Positions 1 to 6,498 are shown, counted from the stretch's first letter. The stretch is 7,031 nt of DNA from JAWUVP01 sp034112285 (GCA_034112285.1 JAWUVP010000025.1:1-7031); one strand, 5' to 3'. The notes: generated from the letters alone by a model not told the origin. Program-made: numbers and translations.

Positions 1-45
1 AGCTTTTATTTGGTATCGTTCTTCTTGAGTTAGCTGGTTATACAT
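1..45 (-). CDS. IS30-family transposase, N-terminal fragment running off the left edge
   Basis: Reading the minus strand from the ATG at 43-45 gives MYNQLTQEERYQIKA before the window ends. The L-T-x-E-E-R-Y-Q-I pattern is the characteristic start of IS30-family DDE transposases, where it begins the N-terminal helix-turn-helix that binds the element's ends. A Shine-Dalgarno AAGGAG lies at 54-59, eight bases before the ATG, which supports this start. Only 15 residues are visible, so neither the catalytic core nor the gene's integrity can be judged. The gene lies downstream of the response regulator on the same strand, so read-through from that operon could transcribe it. Confidence 0.75.
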   Translation of the reverse strand, partial: MYNQLTQEERYQIKA

Positions 46-135
46 TTTAAGTGCTCCTTTAGTTTAGTCGTTGAATGAGCTCTTAGTATAGCCGCTAACT
101 CAACTCGATGCTAAACGTTGCACTTATTACTTGAA
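1..135 (-). mobile_element. Left-edge fragment of an IS30-family insertion sequence
   Basis: The transposase start at 45 implies that the element's upstream end lies some tens of bases to its right. The stretch from about 46 to 135 contains no gene. It carries AAGTGCAACG (minus strand, about 117-126) followed outward by TTCAAGTAATA, which I take as the likely terminal region. The exact end cannot be fixed because the opposite inverted repeat is outside the window. The element therefore appears to sit within about 10 bases of the response-regulator stop codon at 142-144. Confidence 0.5.
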
Positions 136-141
136 TCCAAG

Positions 142-882
142 TCATAAAGAAACCTGTTGCTTGGTTACTTTTGGTGTAAACAAATAACCGCCACCACGGA
201 TGGTTTTTATGATCTCGGGTTTTCGACTGTCAGCTTCAACTTTATTGCGTAATCGGCTAACTAGTACATCGATGCTACGATCGAACACGCCGGGTTCTTC
301 CTCTTGCGTGAATTCAAGCAAGAGCTCGCGGCTAAGCACGCGGTTAGGGTGTTCGATGAAGGCTAATAACAAACTGTATTCAGCTGGGCTGAGCGTTATC
401 ATTAAGCCTTCTGGATCAGTAAATTCATATTTGGCAGTATTTACTTGCCAATTGAGAAATTGGTATGCCAAACCGGTTTCCGTGTTTTCAATGGCATGTT
501 CGCTGATATTTTCGGTGATTTTATATCGACGCAAGGTCGATTTTATTTTGGCGAGTAGGATGCGCATATTATAAGGCTTAGTGAGGTAATCATCAGCACC
601 AACTTCGTGGGCGACAATTTGCTCTATATCATCATCTACGGCGGTAAGCATAATAATCGGTTTTTTAAAGTTTTCCCGAATGCGTCGGCAGAAAGTAATT
701 CCATCTTCGCCGGGCATTAGAATATCTAACAACATAACATCTGGATTTTTAATTAATTGTTCTTCGGCAACTTTTGTGTTTTCTGCTTGTAATACATTAA
801 AGTCATTTTTTTCTAAAAACTTACTCAAAAGCCCACGCAACTCTGCATCGTCATCAACGATTAACGCATTTAACTTTTCCAT
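142..882 (-). CDS. OmpR/PhoB-family response regulator
   Basis: This 246-residue protein is a two-domain transcription factor that should be phosphorylated by the histidine kinase of the same operon. The receiver domain (residues about 4-120) shows the acidic cluster D10-D12, the phosphoacceptor D53 in LLDILMPGEDG, the switch threonine T80 in MLTA and K102 in LTKPY. A linker follows (about 121-145). The winged-helix DNA-binding domain (about 146-236) has the usual landmarks: LSPAEYSLL, RVLSRELLLE, the recognition-helix segment RSIDVLVSRLRNKVE and the wing IRGGGYLF. Length and residues are typical and nothing appears missing. The ATG is preceded by a strong GAGGAG that overlaps the transporter stop codon, so translation is probably coupled. 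The regulated genes cannot be read from the sequence; autoregulation and control of the transporter are inferences. Confidence 0.95.
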   Translation of the reverse strand: MEKLNALIVDDDAELRGLLSKFLEKNDFNVLQAENTKVAEEQLIKNPDVMLLDILMPGEDGITFCRRIRENFKKPIIMLTAVDDDIEQIVAHEVGADDYLTKPYNMRILLAKIKSTLRRYKITENISEHAIENTETGLAYQFLNWQVNTAKYEFTDPEGLMITLSPAEYSLLLAFIEHPNRVLSRELLLEFTQEEEPGVFDRSIDVLVSRLRNKVEADSRKPEIIKTIRGGGYLFTPKVTKQQVSL

Positions 883-891
883 AAATATAAT

Positions 892-897
892 CTCCTC
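892..897 (-). promoter_or_regulatory. Shine-Dalgarno of the response regulator, overlapping the MFS stop codon
   Basis: GAGGAG on the minus strand lies nine bases before the regulator ATG at 880-882. The transporter stop TGA (896-898) shares bases with this site, reading TGAGGAG. This arrangement favours translational coupling between transporter and regulator and confirms the regulator start. Confidence 0.7.
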
Positions 898-2266
898 AAC
901 TTAATTTTAAATCTTCAAGCACAACGCTTTTTCTGTCCGGTAATATTTCCGAGCACAAGATCAATAGCAACAACCCCATTAGAGTAGAAATCCAGTAAAC
1001 ACCATTTAGGCCTAAGCTTTCTTCAATCATGGCAAAAAATCTGGTTGACAGCACATACATCACAATTACTATCACAGAAGACATAGCAATTGCTCGACCA
1101 CGTAATGCTGTCGGGAAATACAGCGTTAAAATCAACGTCACCACGACCGAGCATCCTAACGCGTAAAAGAAGATAAAGATAAAAGGACGAGTTAGCAACA
1201 CAAGATATTCTAATAAATTTCCTAGCGATAAGTTACTGGCCATACTTAAAACCAAATAGGTTACTACCATTGACCCCAAGCCCAGCATTATTAACTTGCG
1301 CGGACCAATTCTATCAATTAAGAAAAGACTAATAAACACACCAGCCACAAAGGTTAATATCAATAACAAACTAAGAAACAATAAACGCTCTTGGCCGTGA
1401 ATACCAGCTGCGTGAAACAAATCGGGGGCCCGACTTATTAAACCACCAATGCCCGTGGCCATCACTAAGAAGGTGGCTACACAAACAAGAATAGAGGTTC
1501 GTAGAATTGGTGGCCTTATTAACGCCAAGGAAAACCGCCAGGGCGAAGCTGTCTGTGATAAAATCAATTGTTGCTCTGGATTTTCTGCCGCGGTTGTTTT
1601 AAACACGGTTTCTAGTACAGCCTGGGCTTTAGGTTTATCATTTTTTACTTGTACCAACCAACGTGGTGATTCAGGAACAAAAAAGAGCAACACACAGCTC
1701 GAACCACTAACTAATAGTAAAATAAAATAACGCAATGCAACAAGGTCTTTGAAAAAATAGGGAATAAAATAGTTGCATGCATATGAAATCATAATGCCTG
1801 CTGCACCGAATAATTTAACCATGCCGATTGATTTCCCACGAACATTGGTAGGCGATAGTTCAGCCAGCAGACATACCGAAGTAATAATAATACTGCTCGC
1901 CGCCATTTTCATAAGCGATAAAGAAATAATATCGAGTTTAATAGTGTATGTGAATAAAAATAAACAAACAGTTAAAAAAAACAAACCATTTGATAACTGC
2001 AAGGTAAGGCGACGACCTACACGGTCGGCCAAATAACCACCGAGTAACATTCCGGCAATACCCGCATAAAAAGAGGTTGTCTGTATGATATCCATATGAT
2101 TGAAAACTTGCAGGTCATTGGAATATTTTGAAAACCCAACCAAATCGACATACGTCTTGATTTGAGGTGTTATACCAATCACTTCAAATCCCCACAGGAT
2201 ATTGACGAAAGCTATAATTAACACCACCATTGGATAGTTTGCCCGACGTTTAATTTGATTCAGCAT
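896..2266 (-). CDS. MFS transporter, sugar-porter-like
   Basis: This 456-residue inner-membrane protein has about twelve hydrophobic segments in two halves separated by a hydrophilic loop (about residues 205-245). Major facilitator motif A appears between helices 2 and 3 as GGYLADRVGRR (76-86) and again in the second half as FLIDRIGPRK (315-324). LSPTNVRGKS (137-146) and ALRGR (387-391) match the conserved loops after helices 4 and 10, and PESPRWL (198-204) closes helix 6. This motif set is typical of the sugar porter family and its organic-ion relatives, although the family's C-terminal PETKG motif is not seen. The likely role is proton-linked movement of a small organic solute; the substrate cannot be deduced. 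It sits between kinase and regulator, five bases after the kinase stop. That gap is unusually intimate and suggests regulated or sensing-linked transport. Its own ribosome site (GAAAGAGAA, inside the kinase end) is modest. Confidence 0.88.
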   Translation of the reverse strand: MLNQIKRRANYPMVVLIIAFVNILWGFEVIGITPQIKTYVDLVGFSKYSNDLQVFNHMDIIQTTSFYAGIAGMLLGGYLADRVGRRLTLQLSNGLFFLTVCLFLFTYTIKLDIISLSLMKMAASSIIITSVCLLAELSPTNVRGKSIGMVKLFGAAGIMISYACNYFIPYFFKDLVALRYFILLLVSGSSCVLLFFVPESPRWLVQVKNDKPKAQAVLETVFKTTAAENPEQQLILSQTASPWRFSLALIRPPILRTSILVCVATFLVMATGIGGLISRAPDLFHAAGIHGQERLLFLSLLLILTFVAGVFISLFLIDRIGPRKLIMLGLGSMVVTYLVLSMASNLSLGNLLEYLVLLTRPFIFIFFYALGCSVVVTLILTLYFPTALRGRAIAMSSVIVIVMYVLSTRFFAMIEESLGLNGVYWISTLMGLLLLILCSEILPDRKSVVLEDLKLS

Positions 2267-2271
2267 TTATT

Positions 2272-3597
2272 TTATTCTCTTTCTGTATTGTTCCAAAGGT
2301 AAACAATAACGCGCAAACCTTGTGGTAAAATATTTTGTAAGCTAATTGTACCATTATTATTTTCAACAATTGTTTTAGCAATTGATAATCCTAAACCAGT
2401 ACCGCTTGATTTAGCCTCCTTATCCTTATAATAGCGATAAAAAGGCTCAAAAACCTTTTTTAACATTTTTTCTGGCAGGCCAGGGCCATGGTCATCAATG
2501 GTTAATTTTATACCACCAAGTTCTTCTTTGACATAAACATCAACTGATTTTCCATATTTCACACCATTAGTAATTAAATTGCTAATAGCACGCATTAAAC
2601 CAACTCGTTGCCCAAAAATTGCAAATCGTGGGGCTTCACTATGAAAAACAACCGGCTGTTTTGTCGCTTGCATTTCATGACAGATTGTATCAATCAACGA
2701 AATGATTTCCAGGTTTCGTTTTGGCTCATCCTGATAATCCTGCTTAGCGTAACTCAAAGTCTCGTTGAGATAAAACTGTATTTCATCACATTGTTTTTGC
2801 AAATGACCGGCTAATTCCTTATCTTCAATTTCGTGCAAATAAAATTGAGCTCGCGTTAAAGGGGTTCTAATATCATGCGATAAAGAGGCAATAGTTTTAA
2901 CACGCTCTTGAATAAGTAGATCAATTTTAGAAGCCATCGCCTCCATTAGTACAACAGATTCTTTAATGATAGTTGGGCCAAAAAATGGAATTGATTTCCG
3001 GCTCATTGTTAGACCTAAATTTTCAGATAAGGCACGTATTTTTTCCCATGGCCTGGTAAATCGATAAACAGATATCAGATAGGTAATTGAAACAAACACT
3101 ATTGCCAATTCAAGCATCACCAGCAAAACTGCTATCACAGGATAACTGCGTTTCATAAAATGAAAGTTCAACCATACTTTCGATGGCGCCACATAGTACG
3201 AAAATTTCAAGAATGGATGTGGCACCCCAATGTGAAGCTCTTCTAAACTTGAATGAATCTTATAGTGAGATACGTGACAGATAGTGCCAGGCTTACAAAA
3301 CAAATATTTAATCTGATCTAAATAAAGTGGTTTATTTGAAAAGGATAAACTTAAACGTTCATTTTCAATCGCTCGCAAGATGTTCTCATGCTGGAATTTA
3401 GCTAATTTGGGTTTTTCCAAGAAGAAATACATTATATTTGTCGTGTTAGTAATATCACGTTGCTCTAAATCGTTGGTATAATCACCATCAATATAGATCG
3501 TTAGCGGCATATCAATTAAAACTAATAATAAACAAATAAATAAAAACATCCGAATTACAAAACGGCGGCGATCTTTTGCGTATTGAGTATTTATCAT
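2272..3597 (-). CDS. Membrane-bound sensor histidine kinase (EnvZ-like)
   Basis: This is an inner-membrane kinase of 441 residues from the ATG at 3597. Helix 1 (about 13-36) and helix 2 (about 153-178) enclose a roughly 115-residue periplasmic sensor region with no family I recognise. That region holds a possible disulfide pair, C101 and C107 (CKPGTIC). A HAMP-like segment follows (about 179-235). The phosphoacceptor is H241 in SLSHDIRTPLTR. The HATPase domain has the N box (NLITNGVKYG, around 340-349), G1 (DDHGPGLPEK, about 368-377), the F box (FEPFYRYY) and G2 (GTGLGLSIAK, about 399-408), so it looks catalytically complete. It should phosphorylate D53 of the co-transcribed regulator. An in-frame TTG at 3654 would add 19 residues, but it has no ribosome site and coincides with a promoter-like TTGACT, so I prefer the ATG, although its own Shine-Dalgarno is also weak. 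The signal sensed is unknown. Confidence 0.92.
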   Translation of the reverse strand: MINTQYAKDRRRFVIRMFLFICLLLVLIDMPLTIYIDGDYTNDLEQRDITNTTNIMYFFLEKPKLAKFQHENILRAIENERLSLSFSNKPLYLDQIKYLFCKPGTICHVSHYKIHSSLEELHIGVPHPFLKFSYYVAPSKVWLNFHFMKRSYPVIAVLLVMLELAIVFVSITYLISVYRFTRPWEKIRALSENLGLTMSRKSIPFFGPTIIKESVVLMEAMASKIDLLIQERVKTIASLSHDIRTPLTRAQFYLHEIEDKELAGHLQKQCDEIQFYLNETLSYAKQDYQDEPKRNLEIISLIDTICHEMQATKQPVVFHSEAPRFAIFGQRVGLMRAISNLITNGVKYGKSVDVYVKEELGGIKLTIDDHGPGLPEKMLKKVFEPFYRYYKDKEAKSSGTGLGLSIAKTIVENNNGTISLQNILPQGLRVIVYLWNNTERE

Positions 3598-3612
3598 GCT
3601 GTAGAATTGATT

Positions 3613-3654
3613 ATCATAGTTGACGCATAATCGCACACAAGATAAAAAAGTCAA
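3613..3654 (-). promoter_or_regulatory. Candidate promoter of the kinase-transporter-regulator operon
   Basis: On the minus strand TTGACT (3649-3654) is followed after 16 bases by GATTAT (3627-3632). A second possible pair is TTGTGT (3635-3640), 16 bases, then TATGAT (3613-3618). The first would give a leader of about 20 bases before the ATG at 3597; the second would leave a nearly leaderless message. The call rests on consensus resemblance only. Confidence 0.35.
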
Positions 3655-3727
3655 CTGGGAATACTATTACTGCAGGAGCAAAGTCGTAATGTCCGGTTTA
3701 TTCACAAGTTAAAATCTCCGGTATGGG

Positions 3728-3855
3728 CTATGGCGACATATCCAGCGAAATAGTGAATTTCTGCTAACGATAGCCGCTTTAATCTAGATAAAATCTATTG
3801 ATTATCAATTGATTAGCGAAAAAAAGGCCTTATTTTGCCGGATATGTCGCCGTAG
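3728..3855. repeat. MITE-like non-coding element with about 25-bp imperfect terminal inverted repeats
   Basis: The left end reads CTATGGCGACATATCC (3728-3743). The reverse complement of the right end (3840-3855) reads CTACGGCGACATATCC. The similarity continues inward (AGCGAAATAG against GGCAAAATAA), giving roughly 22 matches in the outer 25 positions. The 128-base body has no open reading frame. It contains a small internal hairpin (arms 3785-3789 and 3793-3797, with TAATC/GATTA extending it) and is AT-rich. This is the form of a miniature inverted-repeat element or the relic ends of a deleted insertion sequence. I do not recognise the family. Its right end touches the first base of the neighbouring IS6 element, and no target duplication can be seen. 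Confidence 0.5.
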
Positions 3856-3873
3856 GGTTTTGTCAAAATTGAG
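3856..3873. repeat. Left terminal inverted repeat of the IS6 element
   Basis: GGTTTTGTCAAAATTGAG is the exact reverse complement of 4792-4809. The flanking bases do not continue the match (G at 3855 against A on the opposite end), which sets the outer boundary. Confidence 0.9.
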
Positions 3874-3948
3874 TCCGCAAAAGCCTATCGAGAAGCACCA
3901 AAACAACTTAAGATCATCATCTCCAATGAATAAATTAGAAGCTGCGTA

Positions 3949-4755
3949 ATGAATTGCCCACACTGTGAATCAAAGAACACCTATTGCCGTCAAAATAGCA
4001 CTGATTTAGGTTACCAAGAATATCGATGTGGCCATTGTGGCCGCCAATTTAATGAACGCACAGGAACGGTTTTCAATTATTTTGAATATCCAACGGACGT
4101 AGTCATTTTAGCCGTGCGCTATTATTACAAGTTTAAAACCAGCTTAGATGATGTGGTGAAGTTGATGGCGATGCGTGGTTTCAAACTTTGTCATCAAACG
4201 GTTCGGAATTGGGCGCAAGTTGTCGGCATTGAACTTGCCTTGCAGTTCCGTGCTCGTCGTGTTGGGCAAGCCGGCAAGAAGTGGCATGCCGATCCTACCT
4301 ATATAAAGGTAGAGGGCCGCTGGTGTTATTTATATCGCTTCATTGATAAAGAAAGCAGCTTGGTCGATGTTTACTTGAGTAACGCCCGGGATGATGAAAC
4401 AGCAAACGCTTTCTTCCAGCAGTGCTTTGATACCACCTGTGTGTTGCCAGATCAAATAATCGCTGATAAAGAGCGTGCATTAGCGAACGGCATTCATCAT
4501 ACTTTTCATGGAGCTGTGAATATCCGTGATAATAAATTCATGAATAACCGTCTTGAGTAATATCATCGGGGTATCAAAGATTGGTATCGGAATATGCGTG
4601 GCTTTAAAAATCTGTTCAGTGCGTTAGTGTTGTGTACGGTATTCGAAGAGTTCCGGCAACATTTTAAAATGAAAGGTAAAATCCGCACCCAACGACGCAG
4701 CTTACTTGCGTCTAAATTTCATGAATTTAATCAGGTTGTTCAACTAATCACTTAA
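3949..4755 (+). pseudogene. IS6-family zinc-ribbon transposase with an internal stop codon
   Basis: The frame encodes a DDE transposase of 268 codon positions, interrupted by TAA at 4558-4560. The N-terminus carries a zinc ribbon (C3-x2-C6 and C27-x2-C30). It is followed by a helix-turn-helix region with the IS6-like DVVKLMAMRGFKLCHQTVRNWAQ stretch (about 69-90, partly quoted by position). Catalytic residues are D115 (WHADPTYIKV), D173 (IIADKERAL) and E203 (NNRLE). The codon after E203 is TAA where relatives have glutamine, one C-to-T change from CAA. The same frame then continues with YHRGIKDWYRNMRGFKN and runs to TAA at 4753-4755, so only one substitution disrupts it. The 203-residue product would keep the three acidic residues but lose the conserved lysine seven positions after E203 and the C-terminal helices, so it is probably inactive. 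The ATG has a weak ribosome site and overlaps the stop of a seven-codon frame (TAATG). Confidence 0.9.
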
Positions 4756-4791
4756 CACTATAAATATAGGCTTGATTTATCAGGTGGTGGC

Positions 4792-4809
4792 CTCAATTTT
4801 GACAAAACC
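4792..4809. repeat. Right terminal inverted repeat of the IS6 element
   Basis: CTCAATTTTGACAAAACC is the perfect complement of the left end at 3856-3873. It starts 36 bases after the original transposase stop and ends nine bases before the dipeptidase stop codon. Confidence 0.9.
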
Positions 4810-4818
4810 TATTGGAGT

Positions 4819-5814
4819 TCAATTAAGTTCATTGTTCTTCCACACTTGTTTTATAACACGCATATAATTTGCGCCAAGCACTTTAATAATAGATTCATGA
4901 GAAAAACCCCTTTGCTCCATTCGGTTTACTAACTCATCAAGAGTTTCCGGACCGCGTGAAACAAAGCTAGCTGCCTTTCCAACGCCATAATCAACTGGAT
5001 AGACCACAGAATTTTTTTTCATAAATTCATCGAAAATTTCAGGGAAATAAATATAATCTGTTCCGAGTCCCACATAGTCATCACCAACTAAATCACATAT
5101 ATAGGCAATATGATCGATGAATTTATCAACGGGTGCTGTTGCATCACCTAATAAAGGACCATTACCATTAATGCCAATGAAACCTCCTGTTTGGGCACAT
5201 TCTTTAATTTGATCATCTTTAAGATTACGTGAATGTGAATGAATTGCATCAACATTAGAGTGCGAAAAAACAACCGGTTTAGCACTTGATGCCATTGTGT
5301 CAAGACTGGTTTGATAGCCTGTATGCGCTAAATCAATCAATATCCCACTGTCGTTCATAGCGATTACTGCTTTTTTACCTAATCTAGTTAAACCAGTATT
5401 TAATGTTTCGATGCAACCACCTCCATATGCATTATTAATATTATAAGCAATAATCATACTACGCACGCCCAAGCGAGCAAAAACCGGTATTAACTCTATA
5501 TTCTTTTCAAGCGGATTCATCCCTTGAAACATAAAGCTTAAAGCTAATTTGTTTTCGTTTTTAGCACGATGAATATCATCAACAGAGTTAACTAAAATAA
5601 AATTTTTGTTATTAATAATATGTTCGCGTACACCAGCTAAATAATGCATGGTATTTTCAAGAGATGTCATATCGGTTGCAATTGATAAACTCAGGTGAGT
5701 AACCCCAGCTTTTTGAAAGCGTTCAACAATCTCCCATTTATAATTAACTTCGATTTCGGGTTCAAAACCAAACGCATTATCTGCTACAATATTATTTTGT
5801 ATTAAGTCATTCAT
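4819..5814 (-). CDS. Peptidase M19 (membrane/renal dipeptidase-like) family protein
   Basis: This 331-residue protein is an amidohydrolase-superfamily TIM barrel; classical members cleave dipeptides using two zinc ions. Family landmarks include LGVRSMIIAYNINNAYGGGC (115-134), GLTRLGKKAVIAMNDSGILI (141-160), H164 in DLAHTG, H185 in VVFSHSN, R196 in HSRNLKDD and D253 in GLGTDY. The N-terminal metal motif HxD of classical members is absent: the corresponding strand reads IVADNAFGF. The usual bridging-glutamate position appears as FQGMN (96-100). I recall a proteobacterial M19 subgroup sharing these substitutions, so this is probably a subfamily trait rather than damage. Activity on dipeptides is therefore uncertain. 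No signal peptide or lipobox is visible, so the protein is likely cytoplasmic. AGAGGAAA lies about eight bases before the ATG. It follows the 187-residue gene by 18 bases, implying an operon. Confidence 0.88.
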   Translation of the reverse strand: MNDLIQNNIVADNAFGFEPEIEVNYKWEIVERFQKAGVTHLSLSIATDMTSLENTMHYLAGVREHIINNKNFILVNSVDDIHRAKNENKLALSFMFQGMNPLEKNIELIPVFARLGVRSMIIAYNINNAYGGGCIETLNTGLTRLGKKAVIAMNDSGILIDLAHTGYQTSLDTMASSAKPVVFSHSNVDAIHSHSRNLKDDQIKECAQTGGFIGINGNGPLLGDATAPVDKFIDHIAYICDLVGDDYVGLGTDYIYFPEIFDEFMKKNSVVYPVDYGVGKAASFVSRGPETLDELVNRMEQRGFSHESIIKVLGANYMRVIKQVWKNNELN

Positions 5815-5832
5815 ATATATTTCCTCTTTTCT

Positions 5833-6396
5833 CTATAGTTTCACGTTCTGCATTAATTGCCGTACATCCATTGAAATTTCCCCCGCCCAGTTTAAACCAA
5901 ACAGGCCTTTTCTTTTGGCAATACTCCAATGAAAATTAGCTGGATTAGTCGCAAGCCCAATAATTATTTTATCTTCTGAATGAAGTAAAATCCACTTTGC
6001 CATAATGTCTTGAGTAAACTTAGCAAAATTTTCTTTTAATAATACGTATCTTTTAATTCCTTCATGCCATGCTTCAGGTAACAAATTTTTTAGTGATGGA
6101 CCTTTTGAGAAATGCCGCTCACGTGATAATTCTACAGCAATATCAGCAGCGCACAACATAGCTGAACGCAAATTACCTAATGTGGTGTTATTCTGCATTA
6201 ACAAGCTTTGCTTAGCAACGATATCTAATTTTTGATACTGCATATAATGTTCTGTGGAATTACATTGTGTTTTATCTAATATAAATAAACTTGCATAACA
6301 ATTACTATACTTCTCCTGCATTTGTGGGAATACGATGGTATCTGATTCGTTAAGTTGATAGACAGCGCTGAAGCACCGATTTAAAACCCCAGGCAA
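5833..6396 (-). CDS. Hypothetical protein, 187 residues, upstream partner of the dipeptidase gene
   Basis: I do not recognise this protein. It appears soluble and mostly alpha-helical, with no signal peptide and no clear membrane segment. Local features are the charged stretch ELSRERHFSKGPSLKNLLPE (89-108) and a C-terminal part rich in aromatic residues (KWILLHSEDK at 134-143, ANFHWSIAKRKGLFGLNWAG at 153-172). The proposed start is TTG at 6394-6396, since GGGAGG lies about seven bases upstream. The first in-frame ATG (residue 26) has no ribosome site. An in-frame TAG lies only two codons before the TTG, and an overlapping frame starts with an ATG at 6415, so an N-terminal frameshift or truncation is possible. 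It is co-directional with the dipeptidase gene, 18 bases away, suggesting a shared transcript and perhaps a shared pathway. Confidence 0.65.
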   Translation of the reverse strand: MPGVLNRCFSAVYQLNESDTIVFPQMQEKYSNCYASLFILDKTQCNSTEHYMQYQKLDIVAKQSLLMQNNTTLGNLRSAMLCAADIAVELSRERHFSKGPSLKNLLPEAWHEGIKRYVLLKENFAKFTQDIMAKWILLHSEDKIIIGLATNPANFHWSIAKRKGLFGLNWAGEISMDVRQLMQNVKL

Positions 6397-6469
6397 TCCC
6401 TAGCCTCCCAGCCATTGAGAAAATATTATCGTCGCACTAAAATAATCAAAATTGAGCATTATTTAACCT

Positions 6470-6498
6470 ATTATAGCACGAGGAACGACAATGATAAA
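6470..6498 (-). promoter_or_regulatory. Candidate extended -10 promoter for the hypothetical/dipeptidase unit
   Basis: The minus strand reads TGCTATAATAGG, a perfect TATAAT (6470-6475) with the TG extension at the ideal place. The -35 position, 17 bases upstream (6493-6498), is poor (TTTATC), which an extended -10 can compensate for. Transcription would start near 6463, leaving about 65 bases before the TTG at 6396. The site lies immediately upstream of the divergent plus-strand gene and overlaps its leader, including the ribosome-site region. Confidence 0.5.

Larger units (their letters stand above)
3856..4809 (+). mobile_element. IS6-family insertion sequence, 954 bp, transposase interrupted
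   Basis: Perfect 18-bp terminal inverted repeats, starting with the GG typical of IS6-family ends, bracket a single transposase gene. No 8-bp target duplication is visible: CGCCGTAG lies before the left end and TATTGGAG after the right end. Such an absence is consistent with recombination or an adjacent deletion after insertion, both common for this family. The right end lies only nine bases from the stop codon of the convergent dipeptidase gene. Confidence 0.9.

Noticed and set aside
128..145. Palindromic ACTTGAATCCAAGT as a terminator for the sensor operon
   Set aside because: The stem has no loop and no following T-run, and the sequence is more likely at or near the IS30 element boundary.
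200..574. Plus-strand frame of 124 residues opposite the response regulator
   Set aside because: It is antisense to a fully conserved regulator and shows no recognisable protein motifs.
3598..3654. TTG start extending the kinase by 19 residues
   Set aside because: It has no ribosome site, it lies on a promoter-like TTGACT, and the ATG at 3597 gives a normal short cytoplasmic tail before the first membrane helix.
3655..3727. TGTCCGG-containing stretch that might be another IS end
   Set aside because: No matching inverted repeat or transposase remnant is visible in the window.
3926..3949. Seven-codon frame (MNKLEAA) whose stop overlaps the IS6 transposase ATG as TAATG
   Set aside because: It could be a coupling leader, but it has no ribosome site and is too short to distinguish from chance.
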